From Arcanobacterium phocae (lineage in GTDB: Bacteria; Actinomycetota; Actinomycetes; Actinomycetales; Actinomycetaceae), in assembly GCF_900105865.1 (NCBI RefSeq), contig NZ_LT629804.1:1-64000 (forward strand): DNA of 64,000 nucleotides. Direction: 5' to 3'. Of this stretch, positions 40,493-50,009 are shown in pieces. Each line of letters opens with the position of its first letter. Positions within the stretch are counted from its first letter, which is position 1. Made by a program: the position numbers and the translations under genes. The notes beneath the pieces are model-generated. The model saw nothing but the letters and a program-made list of their open reading frames with translations. It did no database searches and was not told the origin of the DNA.

Positions 40493-41602
40493 CTACTTCG
40501 CAAGATCCATAACGGGCGCCTTAACTGCAGAGCACGGCGTCAAATCTGACGTATCTTGTTCTCCAATAGCTTTCACCGCAGCGATAGAATCATCGATTGT
40601 GCGAACAGCCCATACCCGCATTCCTTCTGGAATATGTCCACGTGTTTCGGCACAATTAGCTGCTGGTGCCAAGAAGTCATGTGCTCCGGCGTCGTGCGCG
40701 CCAACAAGCTTTTGGGCAATACCCCCGATTGGTTGAATAGATCCGTCCCAAGCTAGGGCACCCGTACCAGCAATGCGATGATCGGCTCCCAACGAACCTG
40801 GGGTGAGCTGATCATAGATCGCAACCGAGAAAATATTTCCCGCGCTCGGGCCACCGATTCCGTCTACTAGATAATGTGCTTGGGCAGGTAGAGAAACGTC
40901 TGTTACTGAAATAAAGACGCCCATCATTGAACCAGGACGAACAGCGCCGTCGAATTCTGGTGGTCGAGCCACAGTGGTGACATGCTTATCGAGGTTCTTG
41001 CCGTTTCTTTCTACCGTGACGGTTATATCAGACCCCGGCTCGACTGTGGCGAGTATCTTGGAAAGCTGACTAAAAGAAGCGATAGCTTCTGGCTTATCCA
41101 TCCCTGCAGTTCGTACTGCTTTAATGATATCGCCTTCTTCAACATCCGCATTTTTATTAGTGCTACCAGAAATCGTTAACGTCATCTTCACGTCAAGACC
41201 AGCACGTTCCATAGCGACCGCAGCCGCAGTATCTTGCGAGGATGTCATCATCTGTTTGTCACGTGAGGAGACATCGTCGTTTGTCTCCTGCGGAGCATAC
41301 AAAGCACGAACCGGGAGCACCCTCGAGCCCGGATCAAATAGCGCCCGGGCGACTATTCCCCCGCTAGCACCATAATCAGGATTACCGTAAGCGGACACGG
41401 TAGTCATAAAAAGATGAGTATCTGACGGATACGTTGTCTGACCAGAAACTTCCACCATGCGCTGACCGTCATACAATGCAGTCACATCGTTTGCCGGACC
41501 GGGGCCCATAACGATAAAACTTGATGGCATAACAATAGCTCCCACTGCGAATAATCCAAAGATTACTGCGGGAACTGCTGGTGATTTTGCACGCCTGCTC
41601 AC
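40493..41602 (-). CDS. PDZ domain Lon-like serine protease (YlbL family)
   Basis: An N-terminal membrane anchor (SPAVPAVIFGLFAVGAIVM) leads into an extracytoplasmic PDZ domain (about residues 120-210) and a Lon S16 protease domain. The catalytic serine lies in GGPSAGN and the lysine in IGGIAQKLVGA. It probably cleaves envelope proteins. The GTG at 41602 has AAGGTG six bases upstream; a GTG at 41629 would add nine residues but lacks a ribosome site. The Mycobacterium homologue has the same DUF2342 neighbour. Confidence 0.88.
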   Translation of the reverse strand: MSRRAKSPAVPAVIFGLFAVGAIVMPSSFIVMGPGPANDVTALYDGQRMVEVSGQTTYPSDTHLFMTTVSAYGNPDYGASGGIVARALFDPGSRVLPVRALYAPQETNDDVSSRDKQMMTSSQDTAAAVAMERAGLDVKMTLTISGSTNKNADVEEGDIIKAVRTAGMDKPEAIASFSQLSKILATVEPGSDITVTVERNGKNLDKHVTTVARPPEFDGAVRPGSMMGVFISVTDVSLPAQAHYLVDGIGGPSAGNIFSVAIYDQLTPGSLGADHRIAGTGALAWDGSIQPIGGIAQKLVGAHDAGAHDFLAPAANCAETRGHIPEGMRVWAVRTIDDSIAAVKAIGEQDTSDLTPCSAVKAPVMDLAK

Positions 41603-41749
41603 TTTTTTCACCTTACTATCATGCCTCACAATAGCGAGAAGAACGACATCAAACTTTTATTCGTTCGCCCAACGCGCACCGCAACCATTATCTTGTACGG
41701 ATATCGTATTGCCAGTTAGGCTATAGGCAGGAATATTAAAGGAGACAAT

Positions 41750-43117
41750 ATGGCCGAGCATGATAATGAACAATGGGAAGAAATGTTGCGGGCAATCATG
41801 GGCGATGCTGCCGATGAGGTCATACGCTCTATGAAAGATTCTGGAATTGACCCGTCTGCTATGGGCATGATGGTCAGTCCAGATCAGATGCACGCTGTTA
41901 CTTCCCAGCTCAAAGCTATGCTCGGTTCGTCTGGTGAAGGCCCGGTTAATTGGAAGATTGCTGAAGAAGTTGCTCGCGATACGATTATCCGCTCACATAT
42001 GGATAATTTGACGGCAGCAGACGGAGACAAAATTCGTTCTGCGCTGTCGGTTGCGTCATTGTGGCTTGATGCGGTCACCGATATTGATCCGACGACGGGC
42101 CCGAACCTTGCTTGGACGCGACTGGACTGGGTGGCTCATTCCCTGCCTACATTCCGCAAGCTACTAGATCCGCTAGGGACGAATATTAACCGTGCTTTTG
42201 GCGACGTTATGCGCCAACAACTGCAGCAGCTTCCTCCGGAAATGGCTGGAATGATGGGCGATCCAAGTAATTTATTGACCAATATGGTGTCCTCATTTCT
42301 TGGGATGCAATACGGCACGGCGTTAGCACAGCTGGCAGTCTCCTCGTTTGGTACGGCTGATATTGGTCTACCGTTGCTAGAGGGCTCTTCGGCTGCTCTG
42401 GTGAGCTCAAATATTGCCGATTTTGCTAGTGATCTTGAGATTTCCGACGACGACGTTCGGATGTACATCGCAGTACGCGAAGCAGCTGCAGCTCGACTCT
42501 TTACGTCAATACCTTGGCTTCGTCCACGTATTATTGACACGATTGGCGAATACGCGCGCGGCATCGAAATCGATATGTCCTCAATTGAAGAACAGGCTCG
42601 TTCCCTAGATTTTGCTAATCCCGAGGCGATGCAGGAACTGGATTTCAGCGGCGTTTTCTCCCTAGAGCAATCCGAATCGCAAAAGGACGCATTGGCACGA
42701 CTTGAACATCTTTTGTCACTCATTGACGGTTGGGTGTCTGCAGTTTCTGCCCGGGCAGTACTGGCTTATATTCCGAGTGCAGCAGCTTTGCGGGAAATGT
42801 TTGCCCGTCGCAATGCTACGTCGCATCCAGCGAAGGCAGTGTGGGGTTCTCAGCTTGGTGTTGAACTGGCACCGCGTGATTTGCGTGCCGCTGTTACTTT
42901 TTGGGAACGGGCGACTGCTGAGCGCGGAGACCAAGGACGCGATCAGTTGTGGTCACATCCGGACTTACTGCCGTCTGCAGATGACCTACATAACCCGGAT
43001 GGTTTTTTCTCTGCCGAATCGGCTGCTATCGAAGACGAACTAGATTCATTCCTAGCGGAGTTGTTTGATGACGCCGATGGCGGTGATGATACCTCATCTC
43101 AGCAGCACGATGACTAA
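41750..43117 (+). CDS. DUF2342 / zinc-dependent metalloprotease-like protein
   Basis: The 455-residue protein matches the DUF2342 (F420-associated, zincin-like) family: an acidic start, NLAWTRLDWVAHSLP, PLLEGSS and VREAAAARLFTSIPWLRP. As I recall the family, the last motif usually reads REAAH, with a histidine thought to bind zinc; here residues 244-248 are EAAAA. If so, this member may have lost the metal site. The good AAAGGAGACAAT site fixes the ATG. Function is unproven. It is divergent from the PDZ-Lon gene, as in mycobacteria. Confidence 0.82.
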   Translation: MAEHDNEQWEEMLRAIMGDAADEVIRSMKDSGIDPSAMGMMVSPDQMHAVTSQLKAMLGSSGEGPVNWKIAEEVARDTIIRSHMDNLTAADGDKIRSALSVASLWLDAVTDIDPTTGPNLAWTRLDWVAHSLPTFRKLLDPLGTNINRAFGDVMRQQLQQLPPEMAGMMGDPSNLLTNMVSSFLGMQYGTALAQLAVSSFGTADIGLPLLEGSSAALVSSNIADFASDLEISDDDVRMYIAVREAAAARLFTSIPWLRPRIIDTIGEYARGIEIDMSSIEEQARSLDFANPEAMQELDFSGVFSLEQSESQKDALARLEHLLSLIDGWVSAVSARAVLAYIPSAAALREMFARRNATSHPAKAVWGSQLGVELAPRDLRAAVTFWERATAERGDQGRDQLWSHPDLLPSADDLHNPDGFFSAESAAIEDELDSFLAELFDDADGGDDTSSQQHDD

Positions 43118-43194
43118 GTTTTCCACCCCTGTGGACTAATTTTCTTAGCCGGTAGTTCTTCCTTTTATGCTGGTGCCAACGTTAAGGAGGTACC

Positions 43195-44166
43195 ATGCAG
43201 ATCATTCCGGGACTGCCCGTTGTGTGGCGAGAAACTGACCAGTTGCAGATCGGGTTAGACCCGCGTACCGGTATTGTCCTGTCCGGACTGACCAAAAATG
43301 AGCGTGCTTTCGTTGATTCATTATCAGTTCCGCAATCTGATTTTGAACTGGCTAGTCGCGTTAAACGACTGAATCTAGCGTCTGCTCGGGTTAAAGAAAT
43401 AATTTCTATGCTCACTAAGGCACATGTTTTAACCACGTCAGATATGACTATTCCCGATGCCACATCCGGCGTCCGGTTGCATGGTAGCGTGCCTGATCGT
43501 CGTTCCAATACTCATATTGTTTTTGTTCGCGGTGACTACGTGAGCATGGTGGCAGCTCTCATCATTTCCGACGCCGGTATTGGCCATATCACCTGCCGGG
43601 ATTCATCTGCTGTTGCTCACCTTGATCATCCCCGATTAGCCACAAGATTTACTGGCTTGCCGCGCTATCTTGCGTGGGATAATGTGTTCCATAATCAGAA
43701 CCATCAATCGCTGGCGTCGTCTCAGCCTACCGCCGTGGTGATTTCTCACCCGTACGTGATCAACCCTGCCACTACTGCCGGCTGGCTTACTGCTGGTACT
43801 CCTATTGTTCATGTGTGCACCGAGGAAGTAGATCTGGTTGTTGGGCCAACAACTATTCCGCACATATCGGCTTGTTCGTCATGCGTTTATCTACACCACG
43901 TAGATGCTGACAAGGCGTGGCAGCGCCTTGCGATGCAAGCGTTTGGACGCAGTGAAGTATTGGCCGATATTTCTTCTATGGAGCTAGCTGGCGCATACGT
44001 TGCCCGAGAGATTCTTGCCCTCGTTGATCAGCAAAAGCCGTCCCTATTTAATGCGCTCATACGTATTGGACCACAGCCCCGATTACCGCTCACCTATCAG
44101 GTTCTTCCCCATCCTGATTGTGGATGTCAGGCGGAGCTAACGGCGTCCGACACCGGAACCGACTGA
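43195..44166 (+). CDS. Cyclodehydratase / ThiF-like TOMM protein
   Basis: The 323-residue protein has an N-terminal winged-helix-like part that resembles the leader-binding region of TOMM and bacteriocin cyclodehydratases. A degenerate E1/ThiF-like domain follows, then a likely structural zinc site made from a CxxC (SACSSCVY) and a C-terminal CxC (HPDCGC). Such orphan homologues sit beside uvrD2 in many actinobacteria without a YcaO partner or precursor peptide; none is visible here either. The gene has a perfect AAGGAGG site and its last 30 bases overlap the convergent uvrD2. Confidence 0.75.
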   Translation: MQIIPGLPVVWRETDQLQIGLDPRTGIVLSGLTKNERAFVDSLSVPQSDFELASRVKRLNLASARVKEIISMLTKAHVLTTSDMTIPDATSGVRLHGSVPDRRSNTHIVFVRGDYVSMVAALIISDAGIGHITCRDSSAVAHLDHPRLATRFTGLPRYLAWDNVFHNQNHQSLASSQPTAVVISHPYVINPATTAGWLTAGTPIVHVCTEEVDLVVGPTTIPHISACSSCVYLHHVDADKAWQRLAMQAFGRSEVLADISSMELAGAYVAREILALVDQQKPSLFNALIRIGPQPRLPLTYQVLPHPDCGCQAELTASDTGTD

Positions 44167-46143
44167 GGTGCGGTTGACGATCTCAAGAACTGCTTCACCG
44201 AAATAGGATAGCTTCATAGCGCCAACGCCTTTGACGCGTCCCAGTTCCGCCAAGTTACGCGGCTTAGCGATAGCAATATCCCGCAACACTGAATCATGGA
44301 AGATCAGATACGGCTTACGTTGAGATTCTTCGGCTACTCGAGAACGCCACTGTACGAGCTCCTCATACAGCCCCATATCTTGAGCGTGCTTCGTCTCGAA
44401 TTCGCGGGCCAGCTCTGCCGACTTTTTCCGAGCCTGAGTTGCACGTGATTGTTCTTGCGGCCAGATATCGTCCAAGAACCGCGAGCGCTTGCGATCTGCA
44501 CGCCCACTATTGGTACGAGCATAGGAAATAGCGAGTTCTTCTTTCGCACGAGTAATCCCGACATAGAGCAATCGGCGTTCTTCTTCGATTCCGGCCGGTC
44601 CTTTCGCAAGCGAAATAGGCATCAGGCCTTCACTCATGCCCACTAAGAACACGGCTTTCCATTCCAAGCCTTTAGAGGCGTGCAACGATGCCAACGTCAC
44701 TGAGTTCGATGTCGGTTCGTTCATAAGCTCAGCACGTTCGGTCATTTCAGCTAAAAATTCGCTGATTGATGCATCTCTTTTCTCTTCCATCGCAGCAGCA
44801 AGCTCACGCAGCGTATTGAGAGCATCCCAGCGTTCCCGAATCGCACCGCGGCCAACGGGCGGTTCGGGCCGCCAGCCTACTTGTTTGAGCGCATCCACCA
44901 CGGTGTCTTCTAGACCCTTGTGCTGCGGCAACCGGGCCACTGAACGCAAGGTAACCATTGCTTCTTTGACGTCTTTGCGCTGGAAGAAACGTTCGGCGTC
45001 TTTGATCGACACCGGGATACCTGCTTCATTCAACGCTGTTTCAAATACTGCAGACTGGGCGTTGGTTCGATAAAGGATGGCAATATCTGAATACTTCATA
45101 CCGCTGGCAGCCAAAGATAAAATTTTCCCGGCGATTTCTGAGGCTTCTTCGGCATCGTCTTGGTATATCGAAAAACTCACTGGCCTTCCCGATGGCAGCA
45201 TGGACGTCAAATGTACTGCCCCATCTATCTGCCCGTGACTAATAACCGTATTAGCCGCCTCAACTATTTGCGGCGTCGACCGATAGTCACGGTTCAGTGT
45301 CACAATATTTGCTTGTGGGAAATGCCGTGAAAATTCCGCAAGATATGTTGATTGTGCACCTGCAAACGAGTAAATAGTCTGGGCTACATCGCCCACAACA
45401 CACAGGTCTTTGCGGTCTCCTAACCACAGCTGCAGCAATCGATACTGCATCGGCGAAACGTCCTGAAACTCGTCCACCACAAAATGCTGATACTGGTGCC
45501 GAATAATCGACGCTATCTCGGGCTCATCACTCATGATGCCGATCAGCAACAAAATAACATCTTCAAAATCAATAACGCCCCGCTCCGCTTTTGCTTCTTC
45601 ATAACGCGAGATCAGGTGAGCAATATCGGTGTATGTTGTTCCCGCAATATAGTCCCGTTCTTCTTCACCGGCTCGCACCACGTATTCTTCTGGTGGGCAC
45701 AGTGTTACTTTCGACCACTCAATTTCGGCCGCAAAATCTCTAATCGCCGGCTTATTCGTATCAAATCCCAGCGATGCGGCAGCTCCCGATACCAGTGCCA
45801 GTTTCGATTCTTTGATCTCTGGAACATGGCCTCCGATTGCTTGGGGCCAAAAATATCTCAGCTGCGATAACGCCGCCGAGTGAAAAGTTCGAGCGTTAAC
45901 CGGACGCACCCCTAAATCACGCAACCGAGTGCGCATTTCTGACGCGGCCTTGGTAGTGAACGTAACCGCAAGGATATTGCGCGGATCATAGGCACCACTG
46001 TGAACACCATAAGCAATTCGATGCGTTATAGCGCGCGTTTTACCTGTCCCAGCACCAGCCAACACCGCCATCGGCCCATGCACATGCCGAGCCACCTCGC
46101 GTTGATCAGGGTCTAACGCATCAAGCAACTGTTCAACCTGCAC
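44137..46143 (-). CDS. uvrD2: ATP-dependent DNA helicase UvrD2
   Basis: This 668-residue superfamily 1A helicase has Walker A GAGTGKTRAIT, motif Ia TFTTKAASEM, motif II VDEFQDVSP, motif III VGDVAQTIYSFAGA, motif V LASLHASKGLEW and motif VI LLYVGITRAKEEL. A C-terminal HRDC domain (LFHDSVLRD region, GRVKGVGAMKL) identifies it as the UvrD2 type, known from mycobacteria as essential for growth. GTG start with AAAAGGAG upstream. Its last 30 bases overlap the end of the cyclodehydratase-like gene. Confidence 0.95.
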   Translation of the reverse strand: MQVEQLLDALDPDQREVARHVHGPMAVLAGAGTGKTRAITHRIAYGVHSGAYDPRNILAVTFTTKAASEMRTRLRDLGVRPVNARTFHSAALSQLRYFWPQAIGGHVPEIKESKLALVSGAAASLGFDTNKPAIRDFAAEIEWSKVTLCPPEEYVVRAGEEERDYIAGTTYTDIAHLISRYEEAKAERGVIDFEDVILLLIGIMSDEPEIASIIRHQYQHFVVDEFQDVSPMQYRLLQLWLGDRKDLCVVGDVAQTIYSFAGAQSTYLAEFSRHFPQANIVTLNRDYRSTPQIVEAANTVISHGQIDGAVHLTSMLPSGRPVSFSIYQDDAEEASEIAGKILSLAASGMKYSDIAILYRTNAQSAVFETALNEAGIPVSIKDAERFFQRKDVKEAMVTLRSVARLPQHKGLEDTVVDALKQVGWRPEPPVGRGAIRERWDALNTLRELAAAMEEKRDASISEFLAEMTERAELMNEPTSNSVTLASLHASKGLEWKAVFLVGMSEGLMPISLAKGPAGIEEERRLLYVGITRAKEELAISYARTNSGRADRKRSRFLDDIWPQEQSRATQARKKSAELAREFETKHAQDMGLYEELVQWRSRVAEESQRKPYLIFHDSVLRDIAIAKPRNLAELGRVKGVGAMKLSYFGEAVLEIVNRTSVGSGVGRR

Positions 46144-46230
46144 TGGCTCTCTCCTTTTATCTACCGTCCACTGACTTTGATTCTAACGGTATGCTCCGAC
46201 ATAAAACCCGATACACCGTCTGTCTGTGGA

Positions 46231-47109
46231 TTACGCCAATTCTCCACCCAGCCAGTGCTCGATCAACGCACGTCCAACTGACGCAGCTACCGGTAAGGTT
46301 AATTCCCCACTGGACACGCGTTCACGCAACTCATCCCGATCAACAAAAAACGCTTCTGCTATTTCTTCCGTGTCCGGGCGCGGCGTCCTCTCTTGTGTCC
46401 AGCCATAAAATGCCATCATAAGCGAACGCGGGAACGGCCACGGTTGCGACCCTACGTAACGCACATCGTCGACGTCGATCCCAACTTCTTCGCGAACCTC
46501 ACGTCGCACGGCTTCTTCAAGCGATTCTCCCGCTTCTACGAAACCTGCGAGAACAGAAATCCGCCCCTGCGGCCAGCGCGCATTACGCGCCACCAGCAAC
46601 CGATCCGCCGGATCAAGAACACCCATAATAACAGCCGGATCGGTACGCGGAAACACAATATGGTTGTTCGGGCACACCCGTTTGCGGCCCCAATCCACTG
46701 CTGTCAAGGGCTCGCCACACACCTCGCAAAATCGTGCCCGCCGATGCCACGCCGTTAACGCTAGCGCGCTCCACACCAGCGTCATCTCATCCGTAGGCAG
46801 ATCACTCATCAGCTGCCGGATATCCACATAAGACACTAATTCACTTACTTCATCACTGCACTCGTCGAGTCCGTCGTCGTCGATCACAAAATAATCGTGG
46901 TCCGCATCAGATGCCAGATAGCACCAGTGAGAAACGACGTCGGCAACCGGAAACCACGCTACATGACCCGTTCGCAACGCAATTTTGCCATCGCACACCC
47001 GCGCAACAACAGCGCGAGTTGGATCAATTTCGTTACCTACCGACATCCATAAATCCCTGCTATACCAACGTTCTTTCAACGGATCATAGGCTCGTGTTAG
47101 TTCATCCAC
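46231..47109 (-). CDS. nudC: NAD(+) diphosphatase NudC
   Basis: The 292-residue protein hydrolyses NAD(H) to NMN and AMP and can remove NAD caps from RNA. It has an N-terminal domain, a four-cysteine zinc ribbon (CEVCG and the CPNNH region, where the last ligand is partly replaced) and a Nudix box GFVEAGESLEEAVRREVREE. The SQPWPFPRSLM motif specific to NudC follows. It is convergent with nothing and divergent from glgX, 58 bases away. Note that the second half of the zinc ribbon shows one Cys and then His. Confidence 0.9.
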   Translation of the reverse strand: MDELTRAYDPLKERWYSRDLWMSVGNEIDPTRAVVARVCDGKIALRTGHVAWFPVADVVSHWCYLASDADHDYFVIDDDGLDECSDEVSELVSYVDIRQLMSDLPTDEMTLVWSALALTAWHRRARFCEVCGEPLTAVDWGRKRVCPNNHIVFPRTDPAVIMGVLDPADRLLVARNARWPQGRISVLAGFVEAGESLEEAVRREVREEVGIDVDDVRYVGSQPWPFPRSLMMAFYGWTQERTPRPDTEEIAEAFFVDRDELRERVSSGELTLPVAASVGRALIEHWLGGELA

Positions 47110-47167
47110 AACTCAAGCCTACCCCTCTAATCCCCAAAAACCCCACAAATTTGCCACAATATAAGGC

Positions 47168-49348
47168 GTGACTATTACTGATATGCCATACCATAACGCT
47201 CCATTTGCGCAGCCTGCTTTTAGCAACCCGCCCAAGCTCGGCGCACACCTCATCGCCGACGGTGTCGATATTGCTGTTGAAGCACCACATGCTTCGTCCG
47301 TCTGGGCGTGCTTTGTGGACCCCGAATCGGCTACCGAACACTGCGTTGCGTTACATCGTGGCATGTACGGCGTATGGTCTGGTTACGTTGAGGGTATCCA
47401 CGCCGGTCAGCTCTATGGCATCCGCGCCGACGGACGCTGGGATCCAGCCGCCGGTCACGTCTATAATCCGGCGAAGTTGCTACTCGATCCGTATGCCCGC
47501 GCAGTGGGACGATCCCCGCAGTTACACCCTGCCTTGTACGGATATGTTGTGGACGACGACGGAACGCCCCACCCTACTGAGCGCGACGAACGCGACTCGA
47601 TTGCTTACGGCCCACTCGGGGTTATCCTGCCAGACACTCCAGCTCCCACTACTCGCCCACAGATTCCGTGGGATGAGACGGTTATTTATGAAGCCCACGT
47701 GGTGGGATTAACGAAAACATTACCTGGCCTACCTGATGAATTACGTGGAACCTATGCCGGGCTTGGCCATCCCGTCACAATTGACTATCTGACATCGCTG
47801 GGTATCACCGCAATCGAACTGTTGCCTATCCATGCCAAAATGAGCGAACCGTTCTTAACTCGCAAAGGTTTGGAAAACTATTGGGGCTACAATACGCTCG
47901 GATTTTTTGCGCCTGAGCCGAGTTACGCCACGGAAAGTAGCCAGCAAGCTGGCGGTCAAGCTGTGGTGAACGAAGTGAAGGATATGGTGGCGGCGTTACA
48001 TGCGGCGGGTATCGAGGTGTTGCTCGACGTCGTCTACAACCATTCGTGTGAAGCCGGTACTGACGGCGTGACGGTTTCGTGGCGAGGACTTGATTCGTCA
48101 CTGTACTATCGCCATGATTCAGCTAATCCAGGAGCATTAAAAGACACCACTGGGTGTGGCAATTCCTTTGATTTCCGGCGTTCTTCGGTTATCCGGATGA
48201 CGTTAGATTCATTGCGTTACTGGGTTGAGGTGATCGGCGTTGATGGTTTCCGTTTTGATTTGGCGGTGACGCTGGGTCGTGAGGGTGATAGTTTCAACCC
48301 GAACCACCCGTTGTATATCGCGATGGCAACTGATCCGGTGCTCAGTACTGTCAAGCTAATTAACGAACCGTGGGATGTGGGCTACGGCGGTTGGCGGACC
48401 GGCCAGTTCCCGGTGCCGACGGCGGATTGGAACGACAGATTCCGCGATACATTGCGCTCGTTTTGGCTCAGTGAACCAGCGGCGATCATGCACGGCGGAC
48501 ACGGTAGCGATCTGCGTGATTTAGCCACTCGTATGGCAGGTTCTGCTGATTTATTCGGCCACGGTCGGATTCCTGGTGGGCGCGGAGTACATGCGTCGAT
48601 TAACTTTGTAACGGCACATGACGGTTTTTCACTCAACGATTTGACGGCTTATTCGCATAAACACAACGATGCGAACCTCGAGGATAACCGTGACGGTTCA
48701 GATAATAATTTGTCCTGGAATCATGGTGTGGAAGGTACCGCGCCTGAGAATATTTCCGCGATGCGACGTAAATCAGCACGCAATTTAATGGCCTGCTTAG
48801 TTTTGGCTGCTGGCACCCCGATGCTCACTGCTGGGGACGAAATCTTAAAAACTCAGCATGGTAACAATAATGCGTATTGCCAAAATTCGCCGTTATCGTG
48901 GCTGAATTGGGATCTTGGTGAGGATGAGGCGAACATGTTGGCTACGACGTCGTTCTTGTTGCAGTTACGCCGGGAACATGCAGTGTTCCGCCCAACCCAG
49001 TTCTTCACTGGTAGTCCACGTGAGGGCGACGCGTTGCGTGACATGGAATGGTTAGATGCTTCTGGCAACCAGATGCAGGACTACACGTGGTTTGATCCCC
49101 AGGCCCGGTTGGTGCAAATGTTGCGTTCGGGGCGCGGAATGAGTCGCGATGCGTTGGTGATTATTAACGGCCAGGCGCAGGCTGAGCAGGTCACGCTTCC
49201 GTGGGGGCGCGGTACTGATTTTGAGCTGATGTGGGCCAGCCAATGGGAACGCCCACGCGAGCACACGGAGCATATTGCACCCGGTGGGCATCTCACCCTC
49301 GCTCCGTTCTCAGTTGCAGTGCTGCTAGGCGGAAGCGCGGAGCGGTAA
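47168..49348 (+). CDS. glgX: Glycogen debranching enzyme GlgX
   Basis: The 726-residue enzyme hydrolyses alpha-1,6 branches of glycogen limit dextrins left by the phosphorylase. It has an N-terminal CBM48 domain (about 15-130), an alpha-amylase barrel with nucleophile aspartate in GFRFDLAVTLG, acid glutamate near LINEPWDVGYGGW and the aspartate in VTAHDGFSLND, and a C-terminal beta-domain ending in APGGHLTLAPFSVAVLLGG. The start is GTG 47168 after AAGGC. Its last 150 bases are duplicated near 55.1 kb. Confidence 0.95.
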   Translation: MTITDMPYHNAPFAQPAFSNPPKLGAHLIADGVDIAVEAPHASSVWACFVDPESATEHCVALHRGMYGVWSGYVEGIHAGQLYGIRADGRWDPAAGHVYNPAKLLLDPYARAVGRSPQLHPALYGYVVDDDGTPHPTERDERDSIAYGPLGVILPDTPAPTTRPQIPWDETVIYEAHVVGLTKTLPGLPDELRGTYAGLGHPVTIDYLTSLGITAIELLPIHAKMSEPFLTRKGLENYWGYNTLGFFAPEPSYATESSQQAGGQAVVNEVKDMVAALHAAGIEVLLDVVYNHSCEAGTDGVTVSWRGLDSSLYYRHDSANPGALKDTTGCGNSFDFRRSSVIRMTLDSLRYWVEVIGVDGFRFDLAVTLGREGDSFNPNHPLYIAMATDPVLSTVKLINEPWDVGYGGWRTGQFPVPTADWNDRFRDTLRSFWLSEPAAIMHGGHGSDLRDLATRMAGSADLFGHGRIPGGRGVHASINFVTAHDGFSLNDLTAYSHKHNDANLEDNRDGSDNNLSWNHGVEGTAPENISAMRRKSARNLMACLVLAAGTPMLTAGDEILKTQHGNNNAYCQNSPLSWLNWDLGEDEANMLATTSFLLQLRREHAVFRPTQFFTGSPREGDALRDMEWLDASGNQMQDYTWFDPQARLVQMLRSGRGMSRDALVIINGQAQAEQVTLPWGRGTDFELMWASQWERPREHTEHIAPGGHLTLAPFSVAVLLGGSAER
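49181..49326 (+). repeat. Direct repeat, left copy (glgX 3' end)
   Basis: The left member of the direct repeat pair that flanks the island; the right member is 55082-55228. Both end at the same CTGCT and then diverge. No integrase gene lies between them. Confidence 0.85.
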
Positions 49349-49848
49349 ACCGGGCATTATTCACACTTTGCTGCGCTGTTTCGTGTTTTTGGGCGCAAAA
49401 AGCGCCCAGCGGCACAATAACTGTATAGCACCCTATCGTGCCGATATCCGCCATTTTGAGTCCTCTAAACTCAGTCACAATAGCCGGTGACGCAGAACGC
49501 CTGAGTTAATGGCTCTTGGGATTTTAGCGGGGTGTTGTACGGTTCGCACTTAGAGTGCGATCAGCCTCATTCTTACCACGATCACTGCAGGCATTCAGGA
49601 TTTATCGCCATCTAGAAGTAGAAACCGTGCAGGTTCGGTGATGAGGTTAGCGCATACCCATCTGTCGTGCTCAGATGTTGACGTATTGGGCTGCTTTGAG
49701 TGGTCATCATTGCTCTTTTGCTTAACCTAAGGGCAACTGTTTGGTGAGTAGGACATGATATGAAGGCTAGCGTCGCCCAATCCCGGCAATAGCGCAAACC
49801 TAGGAGTATATCGCCTCGGTTTGCGCTATTGCCGGGTTTTGCTTACAC
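49349..49848. other. Gene-free left edge of the accessory island
   Basis: About 500 bases follow glgX with no convincing coding frame. Several short frames on both strands give stop-riddled, repeat-like peptides, possibly transposon debris, but I cannot assign a family. The one clear structure is the hairpin at 49782-49840. Confidence 0.5.
49782..49840 (+). terminator. Long perfect hairpin followed by TTTT
   Basis: Arms of 19 nt (49782-49800 and 49818-49836) match perfectly around a 17-base loop and are followed by TTTT on the plus strand. It has the form of an intrinsic terminator, yet no plus-strand gene ends nearby except glgX 430 bases away. It could instead be a mobile-element end. Confidence 0.5.
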
Positions 49849-49983
49849 CTACCTATTCACCCACCGGCGACACACAACATCATCCCTTAACCCAGCTAAA
49901 ATGCGAAGAGCCGAATTAATTTCATCTTTTGACACGTTTGGAGCAAGTGACAACTTCTCGTCTTGAGAAAATACAACACACAC
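49849..49983 (-). CDS. Possible 44-residue ORF after the MFS gene
   Basis: A short frame starting at GTG 49981-49983 encodes SQDEKLSLAPNVSKDEINSA, followed by a helix-like segment and RRWVNR. The composition is protein-like. A TAG lies two codons before the start, and no ribosome site is seen. It may be the tail of a lost gene instead of a functional one. I do not recognise it. Confidence 0.3.
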   Translation of the reverse strand: MCVVFSQDEKLSLAPNVSKDEINSALRILAGLRDDVVCRRWVNR

Positions 49984-50009
49984 ATCCTAGGATTTACTCT
50001 TCGGTTACC

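Noticed and set aside
42136..42723. A 195-residue frame opposite the DUF2342 gene
   Set aside because: Antisense to a conserved gene with a good ribosome site; low-complexity serine-rich composition.
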